Positions 1 to 8,973 of a stretch of 64,000 nucleotides of DNA are shown here, in pieces. Made by a program: the position numbers and the translations under genes. Under the pieces are notes generated by a model. The model did not search any database, was not told where the DNA came from, and was given only the letters and a program-made list of their open reading frames with translations. Position 1 is the stretch's first letter. Each line of letters begins with the position of its first letter. Source of the stretch: Mycolicibacterium flavescens (GTDB taxonomy: Bacteria > Actinomycetota > Actinomycetes > Mycobacteriales > Mycobacteriaceae); NCBI GenBank assembly GCA_900637135.1, contig LR134353.1, positions 3,720,001 to 3,784,000 of the forward strand, written 5' to 3'.

Positions 1-1101
1 CCGCTGCAATTCGTAGACCAGCGTGGTGACCATCCGCGCGCCCGACGCCGCGATGGGATGGCCGAGGCTGCAACCACTTCCGGAGAAGTTCACCAGCTCC
101 TCGTCGATGCCGTACTCGCGGCACGCCGCGATCGGCACCGACGCGAAAGCCTCGTTGATCTCCCACAGCGTGACGTCGGACGGCTTGAGGCCGGCGCGGT
201 CGAGCACCTTGCCGATCACCTTCACCGCACCGAGCCCGCAGTCGCGCGGCGGCACACCCGCTGCGGCCCAGGCCTTCACGGTGGCCAGCGTGGTCAGGTT
301 GTTGGCGGCGGCATAGTCGCTGTCGACTAGCGCTACCGCGGCGGCCGCGTCGTTGGTGCCGCTGCTGTTGCCCGCGGTGATCGAGAAGCCCTCGATCTCG
401 GGGTGCAGGGGCTTGAGCCCGGCCAGCTTCTCGGCCGTGGTGTCGCGGCGCGGGTGCTCGTCGACGCTGAACTCGGTGACCGAGCCATCGAACTGCTGCA
501 CCTTCAGCGGCACGATCTCGTCGACGAACTTGCCCGCGTCGATCGCGGCGATCGCGCGCTGGTGTGAGCGCGCAGCCCAGGCGTCCATCTCCTCGCGCGT
601 GATGCCGACCGACTGCGCGGTGTTCCACCCGACGGTGATCGACATGTCGCGCGTCGGCGCGTCCGGCGTCTCGACGTGGGTGGGCGGCATCCACTTCTCT
701 TCGAACTTCAGTTCAGGGCCCGGGATACGCCAGTTGACCAGCGGCGTCATCGACAGCGACTGCACACCGCCGGCGATCAGCGCACGTTCCATACCGGAGC
801 CGATCTGCGCCGCGGCGTTGCCGATCGCGGTGAGGCTGCCCGCGCAGTGCCGGTTCACCGACTGGCCCGGGACATCCGGCAACCCGGCCGCGTCGGCCGC
901 ATAGCGCGCCAAATCGCCCCCGCCATAATGGGATTCGGCGAAGATCAGATCGTCGATGTCGTTGGGGTCGATACCCGAGCGACGGATCACCTCCGGCAGG
1001 ACGGCGGTGATCAGCGTCTCCGGCGGAGTGTTGACCAGCGTCCCCTTGAAGGATCGGCCGATCGCGGTCCTGGCGGCACCGACGATGACGGGTGTTCCCA
1101 T
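1..1101 (-). CDS. Thiolase (acetyl-CoA acetyltransferase family), C-terminus outside window
   Basis: Degradative-type thiolase, which cleaves 3-oxoacyl-CoA with CoA to give acetyl- or propionyl-CoA. The 367 residues in the window begin MGTPVIVGAARTAIG. The acylated cysteine lies in HCAGS (Cys86) and the base histidine in LGHPIAASGAR (about His348). The C-terminal CxGGGxG loop is cut off by the left edge, so roughly 20-30 residues are missing. It is the last visible gene of a leftward operon and lies 64 bp after the crotonase stop. That gap carries a short palindrome, so it may also have its own promoter. The exact substrate is unknown. Confidence 0.93.
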   Translation of the reverse strand, partial: MGTPVIVGAARTAIGRSFKGTLVNTPPETLITAVLPEVIRRSGIDPNDIDDLIFAESHYGGGDLARYAADAAGLPDVPGQSVNRHCAGSLTAIGNAAAQIGSGMERALIAGGVQSLSMTPLVNWRIPGPELKFEEKWMPPTHVETPDAPTRDMSITVGWNTAQSVGITREEMDAWAARSHQRAIAAIDAGKFVDEIVPLKVQQFDGSVTEFSVDEHPRRDTTAEKLAGLKPLHPEIEGFSITAGNSSGTNDAAAAVALVDSDYAAANNLTTLATVKAWAAAGVPPRDCGLGAVKVIGKVLDRAGLKPSDVTLWEINEAFASVPIAACREYGIDEELVNFSGSGCSLGHPIAASGARMVTTLVYELQR

Positions 1102-1124
1102 GTTTCTACCTCGGGTTTCGACGT

Positions 1125-1135
1125 TAACGACGTTA
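1125..1135. promoter_or_regulatory. Short palindrome before the thiolase gene
   Basis: TAACG-A-CGTTA, a perfect 5-bp inverted repeat, lies 24 bp upstream of the thiolase ATG in an A/T-rich 64-bp gap. It could be a regulator half-site pair, for example for the FadR-type protein of the same operon. No protein can be assigned, and arms this short also occur by chance. Confidence 0.3.
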
Positions 1136-1165
1136 CAAAACTAACAGATACTGTAGCGGACGCCG

Positions 1166-2038
1166 CTACTCGGGCTCCGGTACATGGAAATGCTCGTCAC
1201 GCAGCCGGAACGCCTCCTTGGTGCCGTGCTGGGCGCGGGTCTTGACGAAGTTGAATTCCCCCTCTGCGAACTGCAGGTTCGTCCCGTACGCATGGAACAG
1301 GTAGCTCGCCACTTCCTCGCCCTGGTAGGCCTGGCTCTGCTCGACGAGGCGGAACGCCTCCTTGGCGATCACGACGCCGTCGGCGGGCATCTTGGCGGCC
1401 TTCTCCGCCCAGTACCGGGCCCGCTTGGTCACCTGGTCTGCCTCGCAGGTCTCGGTGAAGACGCCGAGATGTTCGACCGAGCCGGCCTCGACGATGTCGC
1501 CGGTCAGCAGCAGTCGGCGCGCCAGCACGGGGCCCAGCCGATGGAAGAACATGTGCAGGCTGCCCAGCGCGGGCCCCAGGAACCGGGTGGCAGGCATGCC
1601 GATCTTGGTGGTGCGGGCGATGACGGAGATGTCGGTCATCAGCGCCATCTCGAAGCCGCCGCCCAGGGCGTACCCGCTGATCTCCCCCACCGTGACCTTC
1701 GGAAAGCCCATGAAGTTGTGGTAGAAGCCGAACGACTTGCGATCCACCGTGAGCCGGCGCCGTTGGCTCGGGCGCCGCTTGGCTTGCGCCGAGTCCTTCT
1801 CGCCATACCAGCCGTACGCGTTGTTCATATCGGCCCCCGTGCTGAACACCCCCTCGGCGCCGCGCAGCAACACGACGGTGATGTCGTCGTCCTCGGCAAC
1901 CTGGTCGAGGTAGCGACCGACGGTCTCGCGCATCGCCGCGTCGTAGGAGTTGCGCTGCGCGGGGTTGTTCAGCGTGATGGTCGCGATCCGCTTGTCGCGG
2001 TCGACGTCGAACAGCACGCGGTCATCGGCGGTGGTCAT
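1166..2038 (-). CDS. Enoyl-CoA hydratase/isomerase (crotonase) family protein
   Basis: A 290-residue crotonase. The two oxyanion-hole segments are present as STGADM (about residues 66-71) and GYALGGGFEMAL (about 122-133). The usual crotonase is about 260 residues; the extra length is a basic insertion around residues 75-100 with the run KRRPSQRRR, between the two segments. The ATG lies 9 bp after the FadR-type regulator stop, so the genes are probably co-transcribed. It probably hydrates or isomerises an acyl-CoA that the adjacent thiolase later cleaves. Hydratase, isomerase and ring hydrolase cannot be told apart from sequence alone. Confidence 0.88.
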   Translation of the reverse strand: MTTADDRVLFDVDRDKRIATITLNNPAQRNSYDAAMRETVGRYLDQVAEDDDITVVLLRGAEGVFSTGADMNNAYGWYGEKDSAQAKRRPSQRRRLTVDRKSFGFYHNFMGFPKVTVGEISGYALGGGFEMALMTDISVIARTTKIGMPATRFLGPALGSLHMFFHRLGPVLARRLLLTGDIVEAGSVEHLGVFTETCEADQVTKRARYWAEKAAKMPADGVVIAKEAFRLVEQSQAYQGEEVASYLFHAYGTNLQFAEGEFNFVKTRAQHGTKEAFRLRDEHFHVPEPE

Positions 2039-2047
2039 GGAGTGTCC

Positions 2048-2821
2048 TCACTGAACGTCGGAAATGAGCTTGGCCTCAATAGTTTTGTCCGTTCCGGCCG
2101 CGAGCGTGTTGCGCCGTGCGACCGCAAGGTGGTCGGCGGCCAGTCGCGCCGCGCGGGCCTGGTTGCCGTCGCGGATCGCGTCGAGCAGGCGTTGGTGATC
2201 GCGCAGCGCGGCCCGCATCGTCTTGTCGTTCATCGGATCGGCGCCCGTCTCATCGCCCCACACCGACGACTCGTGCGCCGACCAAATCAGCTCCAGCGAG
2301 CCGATCAACAGGATCATTGGCTCGTTGCCGCAGCGGGAGACGATCGTCTCGTGGAACCGCCGGGCATTGGGGACATACCGTGACGGGTCGTCGAATTCGT
2401 CGATCTGTCTCTGTATCTCGTCCTCGAGGTGGGGCACGACCTCGGTCATGCGGTCGGCCCTGGCCGCGCACATGCTCGCGCAGATCGGTTCGAGGTGCAG
2501 CAGTGCGCCGCTGACGTCCGCGGGAGTCGCCGACCGGGCCTGCAGCACCATGCTGATCATGTGGGCGGTGCGGTCCGCCGACGGCTGATGCACGACCGCA
2601 CCCCCCATGTTGCCGCGCCGTACCGAGATCAGGCCCTCCGTCTCGAGGATGTGGATGGCCTCGCGCAATGCCGGTGGGCTGACGCCGAACTCGGCGAGCA
2701 GGCCGTCCTGCGATGGCAGCACGTCGCCCTCTTTGAGCCGCCCGGACAGGATGTCGTCTCGCAGCCGCGCAGCGATGATCTCGGCCACTCGGGGCTGACG
2801 GATCCTGTGCGCGCTGGTCAT
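2048..2821 (-). CDS. FadR-subfamily GntR transcriptional regulator
   Basis: 257 residues. The N-terminal winged helix (about residues 10-80) contains the typical DILSGRLKEGDVLPSQDGLLAEFGVS region with ALREAIHILETEGLI. An all-helical FCD ligand domain follows (about 95-235) with metal/ligand-type residues in the RFHETIV and DHQRLLDAI segments. FCD regulators usually bind carboxylates or acyl-CoAs and repress their own operon. It overlaps the upstream thioesterase gene by four bases (ATGA), so it is translationally coupled. It probably controls the divergent promoter at 3469-3579. Confidence 0.9.
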   Translation of the reverse strand: MTSAHRIRQPRVAEIIAARLRDDILSGRLKEGDVLPSQDGLLAEFGVSPPALREAIHILETEGLISVRRGNMGGAVVHQPSADRTAHMISMVLQARSATPADVSGALLHLEPICASMCAARADRMTEVVPHLEDEIQRQIDEFDDPSRYVPNARRFHETIVSRCGNEPMILLIGSLELIWSAHESSVWGDETGADPMNDKTMRAALRDHQRLLDAIRDGNQARAARLAADHLAVARRNTLAAGTDKTIEAKLISDVQ

Positions 2822-3468
2822 CTCGGCCGGCGCTTCCCGAATCGGAACACCGACAGCCGCTCGGGTGAGGACGCCGACGTGTTGAACTCACCGATGCACA
2901 ACACCTCGTCGCCGAGCAGCAACCGGGCCGTCGGTGTCACGCGGCCGTCGGCCTCCACGCGACTCACGTCGAATTGCAGCTCCGTGAGGATCGGCGTCGG
3001 CCTGCGGAAGGTGACGGTCAACGAGCGGGTCTTGCCCGTTCGGCCCATGGCGCAGCTGTGATGCTGGGTCACGCAGTCAAAGAACACGGCGAGAAACCCA
3101 CCGTTGACCAAGCCTGGTGGACCTTCGAAGACGACCGGGAACGTGACCCTGCCCGACGCGGAGTCCACGTCGAGCTCATCGACGGTGTATTCGGGAAACG
3201 CCGGGTTGTACGCGCCGACGTCGAAGGCGTGGTCGAGGTATACCCGCTGCGCCTCCGCGGCGTCGGGGCCTATGCGCGGCGTCATATCGGTCGGTGCGAC
3301 GGCGGCCAATTCGCGTTCCCAATCACCGATCTGGCGCAGCATCACGTCGACGGTGGGATGGTCGTGTTCCAGCGACAGCAGCAGGCCGCTGAGCCGGCGC
3401 AGGGCACCGGCGGCCGCGACGGTCTGCGCCAGCGGTTGCTCGCCGTAGCTCGGCGTGTCCTGTGCCAT
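2818..3468 (-). CDS. Hotdog-fold (PaaI-like) thioesterase domain protein
   Basis: 216 residues. The N-terminal 90 residues are helical and not recognised. The C-terminal half (about 95-210) fits a hotdog thioesterase: GPPGLVNGGFLAVFFDCV matches the central helix start, where many family members read H-G-G, and RSLTVTFRRPTPI matches the strand after it. In this position it could release free acids or CoA from dead-end CoA esters of the pathway. It is the first gene of the leftward operon. A role as a non-catalytic hotdog protein is possible because the usual His is Asn here. Confidence 0.7.
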   Translation of the reverse strand: MAQDTPSYGEQPLAQTVAAAGALRRLSGLLLSLEHDHPTVDVMLRQIGDWERELAAVAPTDMTPRIGPDAAEAQRVYLDHAFDVGAYNPAFPEYTVDELDVDSASGRVTFPVVFEGPPGLVNGGFLAVFFDCVTQHHSCAMGRTGKTRSLTVTFRRPTPILTELQFDVSRVEADGRVTPTARLLLGDEVLCIGEFNTSASSPERLSVFRFGKRRPR

Positions 3469-3579
3469 CGATGGCCTCTCGTCGGCGGCGACAGCTTTCC
3501 GACCGCTGTCCTTGCTAAGTTCTACAAGATAGCAATACTGTATGTCTAACCGTATAGCTCGAGATTGGCGGATTCAACG
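3469..3579. promoter_or_regulatory. Divergent promoter region between two catabolic operons
   Basis: A 111-bp region separates the leftward thioesterase operon from the rightward crotonase/ligase operon. The middle (about 3511-3555) is A/T-rich for this genome and contains TACAAGAT, ATACTGTAT and TCTAAC stretches. An ACAGC...GCTGT inverted repeat (3491-3495 and 3505-3509) flanks it. Promoters for both directions must lie here. I cannot identify a specific operator with confidence. Confidence 0.45.
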
Positions 3580-4386
3580 GTGACCGATGCGGCTGACGAC
3601 GGCGTGGTCGAGACCTCGCGCGACGGCGCGATCCTGCGTATCACGCTGAACCGCCCTTCGCGGCGTAACGCGTTGAGCCGCAGCATGACCGACACGCTCG
3701 TGGCGACATTGACCGCAGCCGCCACCGACGATTCCCTCCGCGCCGTGCACATCCGTGGCGAAGGGTCGGATTTCTGCGCCGGGGTCGACTGGGTGGCTTC
3801 CAACGCCGGTGACCGGCGTCCCCGCACCGGCGATATCCTCCGGCGCCAACCCCACACCGCGCACCGAGTGGTCGAACTGGTCCATACACTTCATCTACCG
3901 GTGGTGTGCACGGTGCGCGGCTGGGCCGCCGCGCTCGGTTGCAACCTGGCGCTGGCAGCCGACTTCACCGTGGCCGCCAAGGACGCCGTGTTCTGGGAGC
4001 CGTTTCTCGGCCGCGGTTTCAGCCCCGACTCGGGTTCGACCTGGCTGCTGCCCCGCCTCGTCGGGCTGGCACGCGCCAAGCGGATGCTGCTGCTGGGCGA
4101 GAGGGTCAGCGGCGCCGACGCGGCGCAGTGGGGTCTGATCCACGCTGCGGTGCCCGAAGACGAATTGTCCGCGGTGAGCGACGAACTCGTCGAGCGGTTG
4201 GCATCCGGGCCGACCGTCGCGATGGGCTTTGCCAAACAATCCATGCACTACGGTCAGCACGCGTCGCTTTCCGACACCATGGACAGGGAGCTCTACAACG
4301 TCGAGTTATCCTGCCGAACCACCGATTTCAAAGAAGGGCTGGCGGCGTTCCGCGACAAGCGCCCGCCGGAATTCCAAGGGCGCTGA
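3580..4386 (+). CDS. Enoyl-CoA hydratase/isomerase family protein (first of three in tandem)
   Basis: Crotonase of about 268 residues from the GTG at 3580; an in-frame TTG at 3565 would add five residues. Oxyanion-hole segments are FCAGVDW (about residue 65) and GWAAALGCNLALAADF (about 112-127), followed by FLGRGFSPDSGSTWLLPRLVG. In the last segment the second catalytic Glu of true crotonases is replaced in a PDSG context, as in isomerase or ring-hydratase relatives. It is the first gene of a six-gene rightward array in which genes are separated by 14 bp or less, or overlap. Confidence 0.88.
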   Translation: MTDAADDGVVETSRDGAILRITLNRPSRRNALSRSMTDTLVATLTAAATDDSLRAVHIRGEGSDFCAGVDWVASNAGDRRPRTGDILRRQPHTAHRVVELVHTLHLPVVCTVRGWAAALGCNLALAADFTVAAKDAVFWEPFLGRGFSPDSGSTWLLPRLVGLARAKRMLLLGERVSGADAAQWGLIHAAVPEDELSAVSDELVERLASGPTVAMGFAKQSMHYGQHASLSDTMDRELYNVELSCRTTDFKEGLAAFRDKRPPEFQGR

Positions 4387-4400
4387 CGGATAGGAAGACG

Positions 4401-5210
4401 ATGTCCCCCACTTTCGAGAACATCACCTACGAGGTCGACGGGCACAAGGCCACGATCACCTTGAACCGGCCCAATGCGCTCAACGCGCTGAGCCCGCACA
4501 TGGTCTCAGAGCTTCGCAACGCCTACGACGAAGCCGAGAACGACGACGACATCTGGATCCTGATCGTGACCGGCACGGGCCGTGCGTTCTGCACCGGCGC
4601 CGATGTCGGGGAGATCCCCGAGGACGGCAGGGTCATCTACGAGCGGCCGTACCTGTCCACCTACGAGCAGTGGGAGGCGCCGCAGGAGGGCACTCCCCCG
4701 TTTCGGCGGATGGCCAAGCCGGTCCTCACTGCCGTGAACGGGTTGTGTTGTGGGGCAGGACTGGACTGGATCACCACCGGCGACATCGCGATCGCCTCCG
4801 ACAAGGCCACGTTCTTTGATCCACACGTGAGCATCGGTCTGGTGGCCGGCCGCGAGATGGTCCGGCTGGCCCGGATCCTGCCGCGCAACATCGCGCTACG
4901 CATGGCGCTGATGGGCAAGCACGAGCGGATGAGCGCCGAACGGGCGTACGAGCTGGGCATGATCAGCGAGGTGGTCGAGCACGACAAACTGTTGGAGCGC
5001 GCGCACGAGATCGCCGACATCGTCAACTCGAATGCCCCGCTCGCGGTCCGGGGTACCCGGTTGGCCATCCACAAGACGCTCGACCTGCCGCTGCACGAGG
5101 CGGAGATCCTCGCCGAGACGTTCCGCGAGCGGGTGGTGCGCACCGACGACGCCGCCGAGGGCCCCAAGGCGTTCATGGAGAAGCGCACCCCCAACTGGCA
5201 GTGTCGATAA
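4401..5210 (+). CDS. Enoyl-CoA hydratase/isomerase family protein (second in tandem)
   Basis: 269 residues from ATG 4401, chosen because it lies 14 bp after the preceding stop and starts at the usual crotonase N-terminus (YEVDGHKATITLNRPNALN). The frame itself is open further upstream, but that part is antisense-like. Oxyanion-hole segments are FCTGADVGEI and NGLCCGAGLDW. The active-site helix region reads FFDPHVSIGLVAGREM, clearly diverged from both neighbours. It probably handles a different intermediate, or is one of several chain-specific hydratases of one pathway. Confidence 0.9.
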   Translation: MSPTFENITYEVDGHKATITLNRPNALNALSPHMVSELRNAYDEAENDDDIWILIVTGTGRAFCTGADVGEIPEDGRVIYERPYLSTYEQWEAPQEGTPPFRRMAKPVLTAVNGLCCGAGLDWITTGDIAIASDKATFFDPHVSIGLVAGREMVRLARILPRNIALRMALMGKHERMSAERAYELGMISEVVEHDKLLERAHEIADIVNSNAPLAVRGTRLAIHKTLDLPLHEAEILAETFRERVVRTDDAAEGPKAFMEKRTPNWQCR

Positions 5211-5211
5211 C

Positions 5212-6003
5212 ATGTCGGAGCCGTCGTTCGAGACCATCCTCGTCGATGTGGACGCCACCGACCACGTCGCGACCATCACGCTGAACCGACCGGAGTCGCT
5301 GAACGCCTTCAACCGCGCGATGTGTGAGGAGATGTCGCAGGCGTGGCAGCTCGTCAAGACCGACGACGCGGTCAACGCGGTGGTGCTTCGTGCGGCGGGC
5401 GACCGCGCGTTCAGCGCGGGCCTGGATATCAAGGAGTCCTACGGCCAGCCTCAAAACGTGTGGAACCACGAGGATCCCGGCGAGCACCTCAGCCCGAAGT
5501 GGCAGAAGATGTGGAAGCCGGTTGTCTGCGCGGTCCACGGCATGTGCACAGCGGGGGCGTTCTATTTTCTCAACGAGGCCGACGTGGTCATCTGTTCGCA
5601 GGATGCCACCTTCTTCGACTCCCACGTGAGCGCAGGCCTGGTGTGCGCACTGGAACCGATCGGGCTGATGCGACGCGTCGGCCTTGCCCAGTCGCTGCGG
5701 ATCGCGTTGATGGGCAACGACGAACGCGTCAGCGCCACCACGGCTCTGCAGATGGGCTTGGTGACGGAGGTGGTTCCCGCCGGCCACCTGTGGACACGCG
5801 CACACGAGATCGCCGCCGGCATCGCCGCAAAACCGCCCTCAGCGACACAAGGCACCGTCAAGGCGATCTGGGAGTCGCTGGAGAAGCCCTATCGCGCAGC
5901 GATGGAGCAGAACTTGATCTACACCCGGCTGGGCAATCCGCTCGGTCAGGCCGAGTTGGCCCAAGCGCCAACGGCCACGCGATCCGAACCGAGGATCCGC
6001 TGA
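5212..6003 (+). CDS. Enoyl-CoA hydratase/isomerase family protein (third in tandem)
   Basis: 263 residues from ATG 5212, one base after the previous stop. The oxyanion-hole regions are FSAGLDIKES and HGMCTAGAFYFLNEADVV, the latter lacking the usual GGG. The following FFDSHVSAGLVCALEPIGL resembles the second crotonase of the array, which suggests these two share a duplication origin. The stop shares one base with the ATG of the next ligase (TGATG), so translation is coupled. Confidence 0.88.
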   Translation: MSEPSFETILVDVDATDHVATITLNRPESLNAFNRAMCEEMSQAWQLVKTDDAVNAVVLRAAGDRAFSAGLDIKESYGQPQNVWNHEDPGEHLSPKWQKMWKPVVCAVHGMCTAGAFYFLNEADVVICSQDATFFDSHVSAGLVCALEPIGLMRRVGLAQSLRIALMGNDERVSATTALQMGLVTEVVPAGHLWTRAHEIAAGIAAKPPSATQGTVKAIWESLEKPYRAAMEQNLIYTRLGNPLGQAELAQAPTATRSEPRIR

Positions 6004-7469
6004 TGGGTGATCACCCGCTCAGCAGACGCATCAGGGACGTGCTCGCCATCGATCCGGACGCCCCTGCCATCGAATACGAAGGGCAATGGGTCACGTGGGG
6101 TCAGTTGTACGGACTGGCCTCGCAGGTCCACGGGGTCGGGGTGATGGGGCGCCAGGTCGGAATGCTGTTGCGCAACACGCCCGCCCATGTCGCGAGCTTC
6201 CTCGGTGTCCTGCTCGGTGGAGGCACCGTGGTGGTCGTCAACCCGTCGCGCGGCGACGAGCGCATCAGGGCCGACCTCGCCGCGCGGGCGCTGCCGGTGG
6301 TGATCGGCGAACAGGACGACCTGACGCGGCTGGTGCGCACCCCGGGCACCGACACGGTGGCGATCTCGACGGTTCGCGACCCCATCCGTTTGACCGCGGC
6401 CCGCGCCCTGGTGCCCGAGGAGAACCGCATCGGCGTCGCGGTGCGGATGCTGACCAGCGGCACGACCGGGCCGCCCAAGCGGATTGACCTCACCTACGAC
6501 ATGTTGGCGCACAGCGTGATCGGCGAAGGCTTCGACGAAGCGCCGACGCCGAAGCAACTGCGGCGCGGGGTGGCCATCGTCAACGCCCCGCTGGTGCACA
6601 TCGGTGGGGTGTTCCGGGTGCTGCAGTGCGTCTGCGAGGGGCGTTCGTTCGTCCTTCTCGACCGTTTCGAACTGACGCGCTGGGCCGACGCGGTGCGGCG
6701 TCACCGTCCGCGCGCGGTGTCCCTTGTGCCCGCGGCACTGCGCACCGTGTTGCACTCGGACCTGACCCGCGACGATCTGGCCGGTATCCAGGCGGTCACC
6801 TCCGGCACCGCACCACTGTCCGCCGAGGACGCCGACGCGTTCACCGAGAAATTCGGCATGCCGGTGTTGACGTCTTATGCCGCAACCGAGTTCGGTGGCG
6901 GGGTTGCCGGCTGGACGCTGGCCGACTACCAGCAGTACTGGCAGACCAAGCGGGGCAGTGTGGGTAGGGCCAGCCTCGGCGCACAACTGCGCGTCGTCGA
7001 CGATGACGGGCGCCCCCTCGGCGTCGATCAGCCCGGTCTACTCGAGGTCAAGCCCGGCCAGGTGGGCCCCGCGGCGGACTGGATGCGCACCACCGACCTG
7101 GCCCGCATCGATTCCGACGGGTTCGTATGGATCCTGGGACGCGCGGATCAAGCCATCATCCGCGGCGGTTTCAAGGTCATGCCTGACGATGTGCGCTCAG
7201 CACTCGAGAGCCACCCCGCGGTGCACAGCGCCGCTGTCGTCGGTCGACCCGACGATCGGCTCGGCGAGACACCGGTGGCGATGGTGCAGCCGCGCGAGCC
7301 GGTCGACGCCGCGACGCTCGAGGAGTTCCTCCGAATTCACTTGGCCCACTATGAGGTTCCCACCGCGATTGCGATCGTCGAGCAGATGCCGTGCACTCCC
7401 TCGGGTAAACCCGACCTGAGCGCGGTCCGGCAACACTTCGAGACCGGAGCCACCGCCGGCCATGGCTGA
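6003..7469 (+). CDS. Acyl-CoA ligase (AMP-binding), first of three in tandem
   Basis: 488 residues. ANL-superfamily adenylating enzyme that activates a carboxylic acid as acyl-AMP and then acyl-CoA. The phosphate-binding loop is MLTSGTTGPPKR (about 157-168), the A5-type motif is SYAATEFG, the hinge region is TTDLARIDSDGFVWILGR, and the C-terminal catalytic lysine is in PSGKPDLS. The start at 6003 overlaps the previous stop by one base. At 488 residues it is short for the family because the N-terminal subdomain is compact. Substrate specificity is unknown. Confidence 0.9.
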   Translation: MGDHPLSRRIRDVLAIDPDAPAIEYEGQWVTWGQLYGLASQVHGVGVMGRQVGMLLRNTPAHVASFLGVLLGGGTVVVVNPSRGDERIRADLAARALPVVIGEQDDLTRLVRTPGTDTVAISTVRDPIRLTAARALVPEENRIGVAVRMLTSGTTGPPKRIDLTYDMLAHSVIGEGFDEAPTPKQLRRGVAIVNAPLVHIGGVFRVLQCVCEGRSFVLLDRFELTRWADAVRRHRPRAVSLVPAALRTVLHSDLTRDDLAGIQAVTSGTAPLSAEDADAFTEKFGMPVLTSYAATEFGGGVAGWTLADYQQYWQTKRGSVGRASLGAQLRVVDDDGRPLGVDQPGLLEVKPGQVGPAADWMRTTDLARIDSDGFVWILGRADQAIIRGGFKVMPDDVRSALESHPAVHSAAVVGRPDDRLGETPVAMVQPREPVDAATLEEFLRIHLAHYEVPTAIAIVEQMPCTPSGKPDLSAVRQHFETGATAGHG

Positions 7470-8973
7470 CCGCACCGTCGGGTCGGTGCTGCGCGCGCAG
7501 GCCGCTGCGCGGGGTGATCACCCGCTGCTGATCTGCGATGCGGACCGGGTGAGCTATACCGACGCCGAACGCCGGTCGGCCCGGCTGGCTCGCGGGCTGA
7601 TCTGTCTCGGCGCGGGCAAGGGCACGCACGTGGGCGTGTTGTATCCGAACGGGTCGGCGTTCGTCGTGGCGATGCTGGCCGCGGCGCGGATCGGCGCCGT
7701 GGTGATCCCGGTTTCGACGCTGGCGACCGCACCGGAGATGCGCGAGCAACTCGCCCACTCCGATGTCGAGATTCTCCTGGCCACAGGGGCATACCGATCT
7801 CACGACTACCGACAACGGCTCGCCGACGTCGAGGGCCTTCCGCTGCTCCGTCACGTTCTCGTCGACACCGAGCCGACGGAGTTGGCCGACGCCGACCTGT
7901 TGGCCGCGCTCGAAGCCGATGTCGAACCGTGCGACGAGTTGGCGATCATCTACACCTCGGGGTCCACCAGCGCACCCAAGGGTGTCGTGCACACGCACGC
8001 CGGGCTGCTAGACCACCAGGTGGTGCTCAATGAGATCCGCGGGCTGACCGGCGAGGTCAGGCTGTTCAGCAATTCGCCGTTCTTCTGGATCGGCGGGTTC
8101 GCCTATTCGGTGTTGGCCACCCTGCTCGCCGGCGCAACGCTGTTGTGCTCCAACGCCGTCGATGCCGGCGAAACACTCGACCTGCTGGAGGCCGAGAAGC
8201 CGACGATGACCAACGGGTTCGTGGCGGGTATCGCGCACCTGGCGCGACACCCCAGCCTGCCCAGCCGCGATCTGTCATCGATCAGGCGCGGCAACCTGTA
8301 CCCGATCATGGCGTCCGACGTCCGGCCCGCCGACCCCGAACTGCGCCACACGATGCTCGGCATGACCGAATCCGGAAGCGTCATCCTCGCCTGCGCCGAC
8401 GAATCCGATCAGCCCGAGCATCGGCGCGGATCGTTCGGCAAGCCGGTACCCGGATTCGATGTCAAGGTCGTCTATCCCGATACCGGAGCGCCCGTGGGCA
8501 CCGGCTCCGTCGGTGAGCTGTGCGCCCGTGGGCCGTTCATGATGCAGCGGTATTACAAGCGCAGCCGGGAGGAGTGCTTCGACTCCGACGGCTGGTTCCA
8601 CACCGGCGACCTCGTTCGCACTGACGCCGACGGCTTCTTCTACTTCGTCGGCCGCCGCGGCTCGCTGATCAAGACCGCGGGCGCCAATGTCGCACCCGCG
8701 GAGGTGGAACGGGCGATCGCGAAGGTGACCGGCGGTGTCGTCGCGCACGTGATCGGCCTCCCCGACGCCGAACGCGGCCAGCTGGTCGCCGCGGTCATCG
8801 CGCTGGAAGACGGTGCGTCATTCGACGAGACCGGATGTCGTGAGCGACTCAAGAACGAGCTGTCTTCCTACAAGATCCCACGGCGGTTCGCCGCAGTGCC
8901 CGCTGCCCACGTCCCGGTGTTGTCGAGCGGAAAGGTCGACTTGTCGAAATTGGCAGAGGTTTTCGATGTCTGA
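7462..8973 (+). CDS. Acyl-CoA ligase (AMP-binding), second in tandem
   Basis: 503 residues, starting MADRTVGSVLRAQ, and overlapping the preceding ligase by 8 bp. The P-loop is IIYTSGSTSAPKG, in which a Ser stands where Gly is usual (TGxPKG). Later motifs are GMTESG, HTGDLVRTDADGFFYFVGR and the catalytic lysine in SSGKVDLSK. It is clearly related to the third ligase (both have the LYPNG/IMPNC and PFFWIGG/PFFWVGG stretches). The domain layout fits medium- or branched-chain acid activation, but the substrate is unproven. Confidence 0.9.
   Translation: MADRTVGSVLRAQAAARGDHPLLICDADRVSYTDAERRSARLARGLICLGAGKGTHVGVLYPNGSAFVVAMLAAARIGAVVIPVSTLATAPEMREQLAHSDVEILLATGAYRSHDYRQRLADVEGLPLLRHVLVDTEPTELADADLLAALEADVEPCDELAIIYTSGSTSAPKGVVHTHAGLLDHQVVLNEIRGLTGEVRLFSNSPFFWIGGFAYSVLATLLAGATLLCSNAVDAGETLDLLEAEKPTMTNGFVAGIAHLARHPSLPSRDLSSIRRGNLYPIMASDVRPADPELRHTMLGMTESGSVILACADESDQPEHRRGSFGKPVPGFDVKVVYPDTGAPVGTGSVGELCARGPFMMQRYYKRSREECFDSDGWFHTGDLVRTDADGFFYFVGRRGSLIKTAGANVAPAEVERAIAKVTGGVVAHVIGLPDAERGQLVAAVIALEDGASFDETGCRERLKNELSSYKIPRRFAAVPAAHVPVLSSGKVDLSKLAEVFDV

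Noticed and set aside
1184..2383. Long plus-strand open frame of 399 codons across the crotonase and FadR genes
   Set aside because: It is antisense to two well-supported genes, shows no family motif, and has the His/Arg/Val-rich composition typical of opposite-strand frames in high-G+C DNA.
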